A DNA stretch of 26,332 bases, taken from a virus. Shown here one piece after another: positions 14,547 through 22,481 of this stretch. Numbering within the stretch: position 1 is the stretch's first letter; the number at the start of each line of letters is the position of its first letter. A program made the position numbers and the translations under genes. The notes under the pieces were generated by a model that saw only the letters and a list, made by a program, of their open reading frames with translations, was not told where the DNA came from and did no database searches. The DNA is taken from positions 1-26,332 of IMG/VR virus record IMGVR_UViG_3300025102_000242, one strand, 5' to 3'.

Positions 14547-16985
14547 ATGGCTTTAGGCAAAAGATTAATTAATACAGGTGGCGTTGCGGTTTGTAATACT
14601 GAAACTACTGATATTTTTGGCGATTCAAGTGGTGTAGCATTATATTCTTTGGACTATGATTCTTCGGAAGCAAGTGGCAACTTTAATGGTGAGCCTTACA
14701 ATGGAGTCAATTTCGGAGTTTCGGGTAAAATAAATACAGGTGCGAGATTTAATGGTACAGACCAATTTATAGAATTAGGTACTAATATTTTTAAATACAC
14801 AGATGCAACCATTTCAGCTTGGATTAATCCAAATGTTTCAAATACAAGTGTTAAAACAATATATGGTAATACAAGCTATGTTAATGGTCAACAATTTCAC
14901 GGAATTATAATAAGCGTAAGGAATGATGGTAGTTCTGATAAAATATTTGTTCAGCACTACCCATCCAGCACAGCTGTTTATTCAACAGGTTCAATATCCT
15001 TAAATACTTTTACTCACATTGCTGTTTCTTATACAGGTTCACAAACAAAAATATATATAAATGGTTCGTTAGATTCTACACATTCAGCTACATTAAGTTA
15101 TAGTGCAAGTCAAACGCTTACAGCTTCGTTAGGTGCTTATATTTTACAAGACTATACTACCAATACTACTTATGATGAATTTAGCGGTACTATCGACCAA
15201 GTAAGGGTATTTTCAAAAACGTTAAATCCAACAGAAGTTGGCACCCTATACGCAGAAACCGCTTGTGTACATACTGCAACTACAACTGATAGTGAGTACC
15301 CTGTTACAAATGCTGCATATTACAAATTAAATAATTCAGCAGAGGATTCAAAAGGTACGGCAGATGGTACTGAAGCAGGGGGTGTTGAGTACAGGTTCGG
15401 ACGCTTTGGTCAAGCTGCGGTGTTTAATGGGAGTAGTAGTAAACTTGATTTACCTTCCATACTACCTGCAAACAGTACAGCCGATTCAAGTTTTACTTGC
15501 TGGTTTAATACAAGTGATACATCTGGAAGTCAACAGACAATAGTAAATGCTTGGAATGGTAGTACAACCGCTAATAATGGTGGATGGGCATTGTTTAAAG
15601 ATGCAGGAAATGTTTTGCGATTAGGTCATAATTATTTAACAAGTGGTAGTGCAGGTACCGATGGAAGTACAAATGTAGGGGATGGAAATTGGCACTTTGT
15701 AGCGGTTGTTTTTGATTATAGTGCTGGAACTTTAAAACTATTTTTAGACGGCAATAGCACACCTGAAGTGCAATTGACATCGCTCACACCAAATACACCA
15801 AATATTTTTTCAGGGAGTAATTTATCATTAGGTTATCAAAATCCAGGTGGGCCTTTTAGATATTGGAATGGAAAAATAGACCAAGTACGCATATTTTCAA
15901 CCGCACTTTCGAGTAGTCAAATTACCCAACTTTACAACGAAAAACCTGAAACAGATACATCTAACTTTAAGACTGTATTGTATGGGGGGAATGGTGGAAC
16001 TCAATATATTTCAAATGTAGGGTTTGATTTAGACGTTAATGATGGTGGGGATGGTGGCTTGGTTTGGATTAAGGGAAGAACAGTAGGCGCATCTCATAGT
16101 TTACAAGATACAGTAAATGGTGAAGGTCAGTCAAAAAACTTGTATCCTGACAACACAGGGTATTTAGGGCAATTTGGTCAATTCGGTTTTTTATCAACCT
16201 TTGAAGCAAATGGTTTTTTTGTAAATGCAGGTTCAGGTAATCATACAAACGCAAATAATAAAGACTATGTAGCTTGGACTTGGAAAGGCGGTGGCGATGC
16301 AGTCAATATTGGAGTAAATTCAATTACAGGCTCTACACCTTCTATTGCATCAGATGTTAGTGCTAATACAGAAGCAGGGTTTAGTATTGTAAATTGGTCA
16401 GGCAGTATATCTTCAAGTGCTGAAACAGTTGGACACGGACTATCTTCTGCACCTGAACTCGTAATATTAAAAAATACAGATGTATCTGATAATTGGTATG
16501 TTTTCGTAAACGGAGTTACATCTACTTCACAAAATTTAAAATTAAACACAGACGATGATGTTGCAAGTTCTTCTACGATGTGGGGTGCAGGGATGACTTC
16601 TACTGTTGCAGGCATAAGACCTGGCAGTTTTGTTTCGAGCACATCTAATAAGGTAATAATGTACTGTTGGCATTCAGTTGCAAAATATAGTTCTATTGGG
16701 ACATATACCGGGAATGGTAATTCAACAGGTACTACTGTTACTTTAGATTTTGCACCAAGTTTTGTTATGATTAAAGGCACTGACCAGACATCTAATTGGA
16801 TAATTATTGACAACAAAAGAGACACTACAAATCCAAATTCAGGAAGATTAGATGCAGATAGCAGTGGTCAGGAATATACTGGTGAAACTATAATGGATTT
16901 AAATTCTGATGGTTTTCAATTAAAAACATCAAGTGCATCAAAGAACGGTCTTGATAAAGTTTTTATTTATATGGCTTTTAAATAA
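14547..16985 (+). CDS. Large LamG/concanavalin-like receptor-binding fibre protein
   Basis: 812 residues. Two LamG/ConA-like lectin domains are visible. The first is at about residues 30-235 (GARFNGTDQFIELG, ATISAWINPN, GTIDQVRVFSKTLNPTEV). The second is at about 250-475 (AVFNGSSSKLDLP, SSFTCWFNTSD, GKIDQVRIFSTALSSSQI). Both end with the IDQVR-x-F segment typical of these jelly-roll lectins. The last ~330 residues form a different beta-rich region (GGLVWIKGR near 507, DYVAWTWKGGG, and ending VFIYMAFK) like C-terminal regions of marine phage adhesins. It should bind host surface sugars. No GATC occurs in the gene. Confidence 0.82.
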   Translation: MALGKRLINTGGVAVCNTETTDIFGDSSGVALYSLDYDSSEASGNFNGEPYNGVNFGVSGKINTGARFNGTDQFIELGTNIFKYTDATISAWINPNVSNTSVKTIYGNTSYVNGQQFHGIIISVRNDGSSDKIFVQHYPSSTAVYSTGSISLNTFTHIAVSYTGSQTKIYINGSLDSTHSATLSYSASQTLTASLGAYILQDYTTNTTYDEFSGTIDQVRVFSKTLNPTEVGTLYAETACVHTATTTDSEYPVTNAAYYKLNNSAEDSKGTADGTEAGGVEYRFGRFGQAAVFNGSSSKLDLPSILPANSTADSSFTCWFNTSDTSGSQQTIVNAWNGSTTANNGGWALFKDAGNVLRLGHNYLTSGSAGTDGSTNVGDGNWHFVAVVFDYSAGTLKLFLDGNSTPEVQLTSLTPNTPNIFSGSNLSLGYQNPGGPFRYWNGKIDQVRIFSTALSSSQITQLYNEKPETDTSNFKTVLYGGNGGTQYISNVGFDLDVNDGGDGGLVWIKGRTVGASHSLQDTVNGEGQSKNLYPDNTGYLGQFGQFGFLSTFEANGFFVNAGSGNHTNANNKDYVAWTWKGGGDAVNIGVNSITGSTPSIASDVSANTEAGFSIVNWSGSISSSAETVGHGLSSAPELVILKNTDVSDNWYVFVNGVTSTSQNLKLNTDDDVASSSTMWGAGMTSTVAGIRPGSFVSSTSNKVIMYCWHSVAKYSSIGTYTGNGNSTGTTVTLDFAPSFVMIKGTDQTSNWIIIDNKRDTTNPNSGRLDADSSGQEYTGETIMDLNSDGFQLKTSSASKNGLDKVFIYMAFK

Positions 16986-17035
16986 TGGATGATTTGAAGA
17001 TATCTGAAAAAATTAAAATCACTATATTTGTATAA
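16985..17035 (+). pseudogene. 16-codon open frame resembling the start of the holin-like gene
   Basis: ATG shares a base with the preceding TAA (TAATG), and the frame ends at TAA 17033-17035. Its first six residues, MDDLKI, equal those of the holin-like gene at 10390, with three synonymous base differences. The sequence then diverges. It could be a decayed remnant of a holin gene, a real micro-protein, or chance. The next promoter box lies within it. Confidence 0.35.
17023..17030 (+). promoter_or_regulatory. -7 promoter box for tail tube gene
   Basis: TATATTTG is a perfect TAnnTTTG. The ATG at 17047 is 17 bases past the G, with an A/T-only leader. A TTTG at 16993-16996 is 26 bases upstream, too far for a normal -33 element. 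Confidence 0.6.
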
Positions 17036-17046
17036 AATTTAAATAA

Positions 17047-17457
17047 ATGGCAACAACAGGAGTTTTTTCAGGAACTAATTTAATTCTAAAGATAGAGGGA
17101 GCAACACTCGGACACACGACAAGTTGTTCAATGACTTTTAATGCTGATTTACCAGAGGCAACAACAAAGGATTCAAGTGGTTTTCAAGAAGTGATTGCCG
17201 GTGTTAAATCTGGCGAGATTTCTTTTGATGGACTTGTTGCCTATGATGACACCGCAAACGCAATTGAACTCGCTGATTATTTAATCGCCGGAACTCAACT
17301 TACTTGCATTTTTGGAACTGCCGTAAGTGGCGATGAAGTTTTTACAGTCGAGGGATTTCTCTCAAGTGTGGAAATGAGCGCAGAGATGGAATCACCCGTT
17401 AGTTATAGCGGCTCAATTACAACAACCGGATCGATTGTTAAGTCAACCAACTCATAA
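17047..17457 (+). CDS. Major tail (tube) protein
   Basis: 136 residues. The start (TTGVFSGTNLILKIEGATLGH), then EATTKDSSGFQEVIAGVKSG and a beta-rich C-terminus (VSYSGSITTTGSIVK), match the TP901-1-like major tail protein family. The W/F-x-E-x-I-x-G-x-K turn is recognisable as the FQEVIAGVKSG segment. It polymerises into the tail tube. Its own promoter fits the need for high expression, and the tail assembly chaperone gene follows 19 bases later, the conserved order. Confidence 0.88.
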   Translation: MATTGVFSGTNLILKIEGATLGHTTSCSMTFNADLPEATTKDSSGFQEVIAGVKSGEISFDGLVAYDDTANAIELADYLIAGTQLTCIFGTAVSGDEVFTVEGFLSSVEMSAEMESPVSYSGSITTTGSIVKSTNS

Positions 17458-17476
17458 GAGTTAAATTCTTAAAATA

Positions 17477-17860
17477 ATGGCAAACAAAAAGAGGGGTTAC
17501 TATTCCTTAAAAATAGGCGGAAAAAATCGTACATTACATTTTTCCATGAACTTTTGGGCAAACTTCACCGACCTGTTAGGCATATCGCTTGACAAGTTGG
17601 GAGAGGTGTTTGAAAACGGTATTTCAATTAAAAGCATTCGATCATTAATCTATTCCGGTCTTTTGGCATACGATCAAGAGGAGGGAAATAAAATTGATTA
17701 TAATGAATTTAAAGTCGGTGCATGGCTTGAGGATATTGATGCCGAAGAACTTACAAAGATTGTCAATGCAATGACTGAATCCAAGATTTTAGGTTCAAGT
17801 CTAAATATGGGCATTGAACGAAATGCTGAACCCGAGGGAAAGCAGAGGCCGACCCCCTAA
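17477..17860 (+). CDS. Tail assembly chaperone, short form (lambda gpG-like)
   Basis: 127 residues, mostly helical (FSMNFWANFTDLLGISLDKL, IKSIRSLIYSGLLAYDQEEG, AEELTKIVNAMTES), like phage tail assembly chaperones. It lies between the tube and tape measure genes. The protein normally ends with RPTP at the TAA 17858-17860. A slippery site 15 bases before this stop lets part of the ribosomes shift to the -1 frame and make a longer form. The short form should outnumber the long form and, by analogy with lambda, bind the tape measure and tube proteins during tail assembly. Confidence 0.85.
   Translation: MANKKRGYYSLKIGGKNRTLHFSMNFWANFTDLLGISLDKLGEVFENGISIKSIRSLIYSGLLAYDQEEGNKIDYNEFKVGAWLEDIDAEELTKIVNAMTESKILGSSLNMGIERNAEPEGKQRPTP
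17836..17842 (+). promoter_or_regulatory. GGGAAAG slippery site for -1 ribosomal frameshift
   Basis: In the zero frame the heptamer reads G GGA AAG, the X XXY YYZ form, and is the same heptamer used by lambda G/GT. It lies in the 31-base window where both frames are open, between the TGA of the -1 frame (17827-17829) and the zero-frame stop (17858-17860). A short C-rich/G-rich pairing downstream (17854-17856 with 17863-17865) is a weak candidate stimulator. Confidence 0.85.
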
Positions 17861-18177
17861 ATTGGGATAAATTACTTGATTACTATATCGGGCAAGTCGG
17901 CATAAATCCCAATGACTTTTGGAGGCTTACTTGGTCTGAAAATCAACGCTTGGGTGAATCACATACAATCAAATTAAATATCCAATGGGAACAAACCAGA
18001 TATTTGGCCACAATGGTTCACAATGTGAATTGTCAAAAGAAAAGCCAAATGATTAAGCCGGAGAAACTATTTCCATTGCCACAGGATAAGTATTTAAAGC
18101 CGAGTAAACCAAGATCAACGCCAGAGGGATTTAAAACATTTTTAAACAAAGTAAGATCAATGGGGGTTAAGATTTAA
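17842..18177 (+). CDS. Tail assembly chaperone, frameshift extension (gpT-like part)
   Basis: Read only after the -1 shift, as the last 111 residues of a predicted 233-residue fusion. The sequence LNWDKLLDYYIGQVGINPND followed by FWRLTWSENQRLGES is typical of the second part of chaperones (Trp, then P-x-x-F/W-x-x-LT). This frame lacks a sensible start of its own: the only candidates inside it are a TTG at 17950 and an internal ATG, both after the conserved part. That supports the fusion over a separate gene. The extension in lambda GT recruits the tube protein. The final codons lie inside a terminator stem. Confidence 0.85.
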   Translation, partial: AEADPLNWDKLLDYYIGQVGINPNDFWRLTWSENQRLGESHTIKLNIQWEQTRYLATMVHNVNCQKKSQMIKPEKLFPLPQDKYLKPSKPRSTPEGFKTFLNKVRSMGVKI

Positions 18178-18191
18178 CCCTCTTTTTTTTT
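18162..18191 (+). terminator. Rho-independent terminator overlapping the chaperone stop codon
   Basis: GGGTTAA (18164-18170) pairs with TTAACCC (18174-18180) around a GAT loop, and two outer pairs (G63-T81, G62-C82) extend it. T18183-18191 is the U-tract. The TAA stop is part of the 3' arm. Confidence 0.88.
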
Positions 18192-18192
18192 G

Positions 18193-18200
18193 TATTTTTG
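18193..18200 (+). promoter_or_regulatory. -7 promoter box for tape measure (leaderless type)
   Basis: TATTTTTG fits TAnnTTTG. It starts two bases after the terminator U-tract and ends four bases before the ATG at 18205, the same arrangement as before terS and the protease gene. No -33 TTTG. Confidence 0.6.
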
Positions 18201-18204
18201 TAAT

Positions 18205-20160
18205 ATGGTAAATCAAGAACATTTAAGGGTATTAATTTCGGCAGATGTTAAAAAATTAAATGCCGGATTAAATAAAGCATCTAATCAACTGTCAAATTTT
18301 GGCAGTCGATTAAATACAATAGGGAAAAATCTATCTTTAAAATTAACTGCTCCAATATTAGCCGCTGGAACTATGGCCGTTAAATCCGCAAGTGATTTCC
18401 AAAGATTAAGAACAACATTGGAGGTTTTAACAGGTACTGCCGACAAGGGTCGAAAAGTTTTTGAAAAGCTTGTTAAGTTTTCTGCAAGAACACCATTCCA
18501 ATTACCCGATCTTGTCAATGTAAATAATATGTTGATGGGATTTGGATTGAATGCCGATCAAGCTTTTGAATCATTAAAATTGCTTGGTGATATTGCCGCC
18601 GTTTCTGGAGGTAGCCTTGAAAACATTGCAAGGGCATTTGGACAAAGTGCCGGTGCCGGTAGAGTAATGACCCAAGATATAAATCAATTTATAAATAATG
18701 CGGTTCCATTATATGGAATGCTTTCTGATGTTACGGGTAAAAATGTTGGTCAATTAAGAGAAATGGCCTCTCAAGGTCAAATAACTTTTGAGTTATTAAT
18801 AAAAGCTTTTAGAAATGCAACGGCAGAGGGAGGCAAATTTAACAATGGGATGGAACGATTATCTCAAACTTTTGCCGGTCAATTATCTACATTTAGAGAT
18901 CAATTAAATATTACTTTTGCCAAGTTTGGTGAAATTATATTACCCTTATTAACTCGAATGCTAAAAAAATTATCGAGTTTAGCTGATACGCTTAAAAATC
19001 TATCTCCAGAAACAAGAAAATTGACTTTAATTTTTGGAGGATTACTTGCCTCATTAGGGCCGTTATCAATTTTAATTGGTTCAATGTCTAAAGGTTTAGG
19101 AATTATGTTGAAAGGATTTAAATCTCTTTTAACGGTTGTCCCATTAATTACAAGATCATTTATCTCATTAGGAGTCGCCATTGCGGCAAATCCAATTGGT
19201 TTATTAGTTACTGCCGTAACGGCTTTAGGTGTGGCATTAATTGAGGTTTTGCATAGGATGAATCCTTTAGTTGGTAGGATGACTACATTCTTAAATGTCA
19301 TAAAGTCAGCCGGTAATCCGGCAAAGTTTTTCGCTTTACAAGCCAAAACCATTGCTAAAAATGAACACAATGCCACAAAACAACAGATTAAGCTAAATAA
19401 AGAAATTAAAGATTTCAAAAAGAGTGTTGATCAAACAATACCAGAGATTGATGTTTTTGCGGATGCATTTAAAGGAATGGGTAATGAGGCCGACAACGTA
19501 AGACAAAAAGTTGAGCCGGTCAATAAAATAATGAAAACATTTGAATTTGATGGCCAAAAAGCAGTTTTTGGATTAAAGGGCATTGGTAAAAAAGTAAAAG
19601 TGGCAGAGGATGCTTTTAAAGATTTGAAAAAAACATCCACAGAGGTTTCTAAAAAAATATTTGTTGATTTTAGCGGAATAGCATTAGCGGGGGCTCAAGC
19701 TTTTGGAACTGCTTTAGTTGAGGGAGGCAATGTTTTCAAAGCAATAGGCAAAATCATTTTACAATCTTTAGGAGATATTTTAATTCAAATGGGAACTGCC
19801 GCAGTTTTAGCCTCTAAATTAGCTACCACATTCGCAATTCCAATTGTCGGAGTTGCCGCCGGTCTTGCGGCTATTGCCGCCGGTGCAGTTTTAAAAGGTT
19901 TAGCCGGTAAAATGCAAAATGAGGGGCCGAGAGCATTTGCCGATGGAGGAATTGTTTCCGGCCCTACAATGGGGTTAATTGGAGAATATACAGGGGCAAG
20001 ATCAAATCCCGAGGTGGTCGCTCCACTTGATCGACTTAATTCAATGATAAATAATGGAGGATCAAACAATGTAAATGTTACGGGCGAATTCAGATTAAAA
20101 GGTCAAGATTTGGTCGTTGCATTACAAAGAGCAAATAAACAAAGAAATAGAATTTTATAA
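18205..20160 (+). CDS. Tail tape measure protein
   Basis: 651 residues from the ATG at 18205; a TTG five codons earlier lies inside the terminator and promoter and is rejected. The N-terminal ~200 residues after position 50 match the tape-measure N-terminal domain (FQRLRTTLEVLTGTADKGRK, FSARTPFQLPDL, SGGSLENIARAFGQ, FINNAVPLYGML). Hydrophobic stretches at about 273-300, 312-350 and 542-572 are typical membrane-active parts. The C-terminus has ADGGIVSGPTMGLIGEYTGA and the EVVAPLDRL segment common in this family. At about 1.5 angstrom per residue, the tail would be roughly 100 nm. No peptidase domain is seen. Confidence 0.93.
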   Translation: MVNQEHLRVLISADVKKLNAGLNKASNQLSNFGSRLNTIGKNLSLKLTAPILAAGTMAVKSASDFQRLRTTLEVLTGTADKGRKVFEKLVKFSARTPFQLPDLVNVNNMLMGFGLNADQAFESLKLLGDIAAVSGGSLENIARAFGQSAGAGRVMTQDINQFINNAVPLYGMLSDVTGKNVGQLREMASQGQITFELLIKAFRNATAEGGKFNNGMERLSQTFAGQLSTFRDQLNITFAKFGEIILPLLTRMLKKLSSLADTLKNLSPETRKLTLIFGGLLASLGPLSILIGSMSKGLGIMLKGFKSLLTVVPLITRSFISLGVAIAANPIGLLVTAVTALGVALIEVLHRMNPLVGRMTTFLNVIKSAGNPAKFFALQAKTIAKNEHNATKQQIKLNKEIKDFKKSVDQTIPEIDVFADAFKGMGNEADNVRQKVEPVNKIMKTFEFDGQKAVFGLKGIGKKVKVAEDAFKDLKKTSTEVSKKIFVDFSGIALAGAQAFGTALVEGGNVFKAIGKIILQSLGDILIQMGTAAVLASKLATTFAIPIVGVAAGLAAIAAGAVLKGLAGKMQNEGPRAFADGGIVSGPTMGLIGEYTGARSNPEVVAPLDRLNSMINNGGSNNVNVTGEFRLKGQDLVVALQRANKQRNRIL

Positions 20161-22478
20161 TGTTAAAATTTTTAAATACATGGAATCCTAAATTTGAGCT
20201 TTATTTTTCCGATCAAAACAATAGACCGGTTCTTGTTCAAATATTAAAAAAAAATTATGATGGCGATGTTTTCAATCTTGTTGGAACAGATAATCCCGTT
20301 GAAGTAATATGGGATTCCGATGATGATATTTATTCACCCATTAGAGGATCAAGGTGTAAGCTTAATTTATTAATTACCGATTTTTCTGAATTTGATGATT
20401 TTTACAAAACCGATGAAAGGGAATATCGAGTTGATATTTATTATTATAATTCTGCCGGTGATGTTTATGAAGAACTTGAATTAAGGCCGGATTTGGTCAA
20501 AATCAATTATGATGCCGAATTTGGAAAAGCTTTATTTTGGGAGCCTTATTGGTCGGGATTTATTGTGGTGGATCGTTGGCAAGAGTCAATGACTACAACT
20601 CCTTATGAAGTAACTTTGGAGGCGATTGACGGACTTGGTACTATTGAGGGTTTTGATGCTCCTAGTCCATTTAAAAACAATTTCTTTGAAACCGCAACGG
20701 AATTTCTTGATCCAACAAAAACACTCTTTTATTATCTTTTAGAAATACTCAAGAAAACAGGTCATCGATTTGATTTAAAGATTGCCAATGACATAAGAAA
20801 GTTTGATTCATCAACTGACACAATAAGTGATAAATTTTCTTTAACCGAGCAATCAACTATTTTTCATGATATAACAATAAATGACATTCCCCTTTACAAT
20901 CAAAATTTAGATTTTAGAAACTGTAAAGAGGTTTTGGAATTTATATTGAGATTGACAAATTCAAGGATTTTTCAGTCCTATGGTTGTTGGTATATAATAA
21001 GCAATTCAAATCTTATAGACAATACAATTGATCAACAAACGGTTTGTCCATCTGGAGCGGATAGTTTAATTGATGACAATGCAAGTATTACATTCGGTGA
21101 GGAACAAGATATTGTTTTGCCCGTTACGGCTCCGGATTTACTAATTAATGGCCGTACAACTGCAAACACCGATGGATTGTTTCATTTTTTTGTAAGCAAT
21201 TTGGGAAGTGATTTGGTAAGTGGCACATGGACTTTGCCCGATGGATCAACTCAAACAGATAATCGCCGAGTTCCAAAAATCAGTTTTACGCCGCTTTTGT
21301 CATATAATAACCAAACAATTTCTTTTACAGGAATTAATTCTACCGGATCCGATACTGATACAAAAACACTCACAATCGGAACACCTCCAACACCTCAACC
21401 CGGTGCAATTGGAGGGGTATTTACTTTATTAGTTTTGCATTCAAATACAAGTAATATTATATTTTCTCCGGTGAAACAACAGATACAATATACTGCATCA
21501 CAAGTTGGGGATCCTTTTTCTTTTGATGTTTTTTTAAGACCTTTTACTTTTTATGCAGATTATGAGTTTACAAGTTTAGATCAAGTATCGGCGGTTTGCA
21601 GGTTTACAAAAGCAGAGTTTTCAACTGAAGTTCATACAACTACAAAAGCTTTTCTTGGATCAGACATAAAAATCACCGTTTCAGGAACAATACCAACATT
21701 TCCACAAACAAATTATTTACATCTTGGAGGATCACCAAATGAAAAACAATTCACAACAACTGTAAATATAACAAACAATACATCCAACACGACAATTGAT
21801 AAAACTCAACTTGTTTTTAGTGGATTGAAAAATTCGAGTTTTGCCGGAAATGTAAAGCTTACGGCAACCGGGACAAGGGAATTTGCAAGGGCGAGTGATG
21901 TTTCAGGATTGATATCTGGAAGTTATTCACCCCCCGATGGAATTATTGTTTCCGATAGTTTTTTTAGTTCATCTTTATTATTGCAAAATATTAATCCAGA
22001 TTATGAATATAAAGACTACACAATTGGAGTTGATGGTCGGATTGGCAGTGAGGATCAAACCGTTACGCTTGTTTTATCAGGGGGACCGGGCGGATCAACT
22101 GTCCAAGCATCAAGCGCACAATTTTTTCCCGGTGGGCCGGCCAAGGTTGATGCAAACGCCGGGAGTTTAAGAATTAGAGTCACCCATAGTGGCAGAGTAA
22201 CAATCAGTCAAAACTCGGATTGGTTGCAATTAAATCAATCATCTCCAACATCATTCACAAGTTATGGATATTTGAAAACATTTACTTTTACCGCAAGTGG
22301 AGCGACAGGAAACGATTTCAATGCAACTTGGAAACCAAATAAGGATAGACCAGCCGGTAGGACTGCGACAATATTTGCAAAAGATGATCAAGGAAATGTT
22401 TTGGATAGCCTTATAATAACTCAAGAATTTTCATCAACGGATGATTACAATTCACCGTTGAATTATTTATACCGATAA
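20160..22478 (+). CDS. Large tail-tip (baseplate) protein with PKD-like and BACON-like domains
   Basis: 772 residues. The N-terminal ~190 residues (FELYFSDQNNRPVLVQIL, then YWSGFIVVDRWQE and VTLEAIDGLGTIEGF) form a module common in siphoviruses of Bacteroidota, placed where Dit/Tal proteins lie. Residues ~320-410 resemble a PKD-type Ig fold (SGTWTLPDGSTQ, TISFTGINSTGSDT). Residues ~640-760 resemble BACON, an Ig-like carbohydrate-associated domain of Bacteroidota (VTISQNSDWLQL, PAGRTATIFAKDDQGNVLDS, LIITQEF). It probably forms the tail tip and contacts host surface sugars. TAATG overlap with the tape measure gene. Confidence 0.7.
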   Translation: MLKFLNTWNPKFELYFSDQNNRPVLVQILKKNYDGDVFNLVGTDNPVEVIWDSDDDIYSPIRGSRCKLNLLITDFSEFDDFYKTDEREYRVDIYYYNSAGDVYEELELRPDLVKINYDAEFGKALFWEPYWSGFIVVDRWQESMTTTPYEVTLEAIDGLGTIEGFDAPSPFKNNFFETATEFLDPTKTLFYYLLEILKKTGHRFDLKIANDIRKFDSSTDTISDKFSLTEQSTIFHDITINDIPLYNQNLDFRNCKEVLEFILRLTNSRIFQSYGCWYIISNSNLIDNTIDQQTVCPSGADSLIDDNASITFGEEQDIVLPVTAPDLLINGRTTANTDGLFHFFVSNLGSDLVSGTWTLPDGSTQTDNRRVPKISFTPLLSYNNQTISFTGINSTGSDTDTKTLTIGTPPTPQPGAIGGVFTLLVLHSNTSNIIFSPVKQQIQYTASQVGDPFSFDVFLRPFTFYADYEFTSLDQVSAVCRFTKAEFSTEVHTTTKAFLGSDIKITVSGTIPTFPQTNYLHLGGSPNEKQFTTTVNITNNTSNTTIDKTQLVFSGLKNSSFAGNVKLTATGTREFARASDVSGLISGSYSPPDGIIVSDSFFSSSLLLQNINPDYEYKDYTIGVDGRIGSEDQTVTLVLSGGPGGSTVQASSAQFFPGGPAKVDANAGSLRIRVTHSGRVTISQNSDWLQLNQSSPTSFTSYGYLKTFTFTASGATGNDFNATWKPNKDRPAGRTATIFAKDDQGNVLDSLIITQEFSSTDDYNSPLNYLYR

Positions 22479-22481
22479 AAA

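Noticed and set aside
16265-16825. A 186-codon open frame on the minus strand inside the LamG fibre gene, and similar antisense frames over fibre and tape measure genes
   Set aside because: They mirror strong plus-strand coding in low-complexity Ser/Thr/Gly-rich genes, have no promoter boxes or domain motifs, and overlap real genes completely.
17950-18177. Independent gene starting at TTG 17950
   Set aside because: The same frame is open back to 17830 and contains the conserved chaperone segment; a -1 frameshift at GGGAAAG explains it better.
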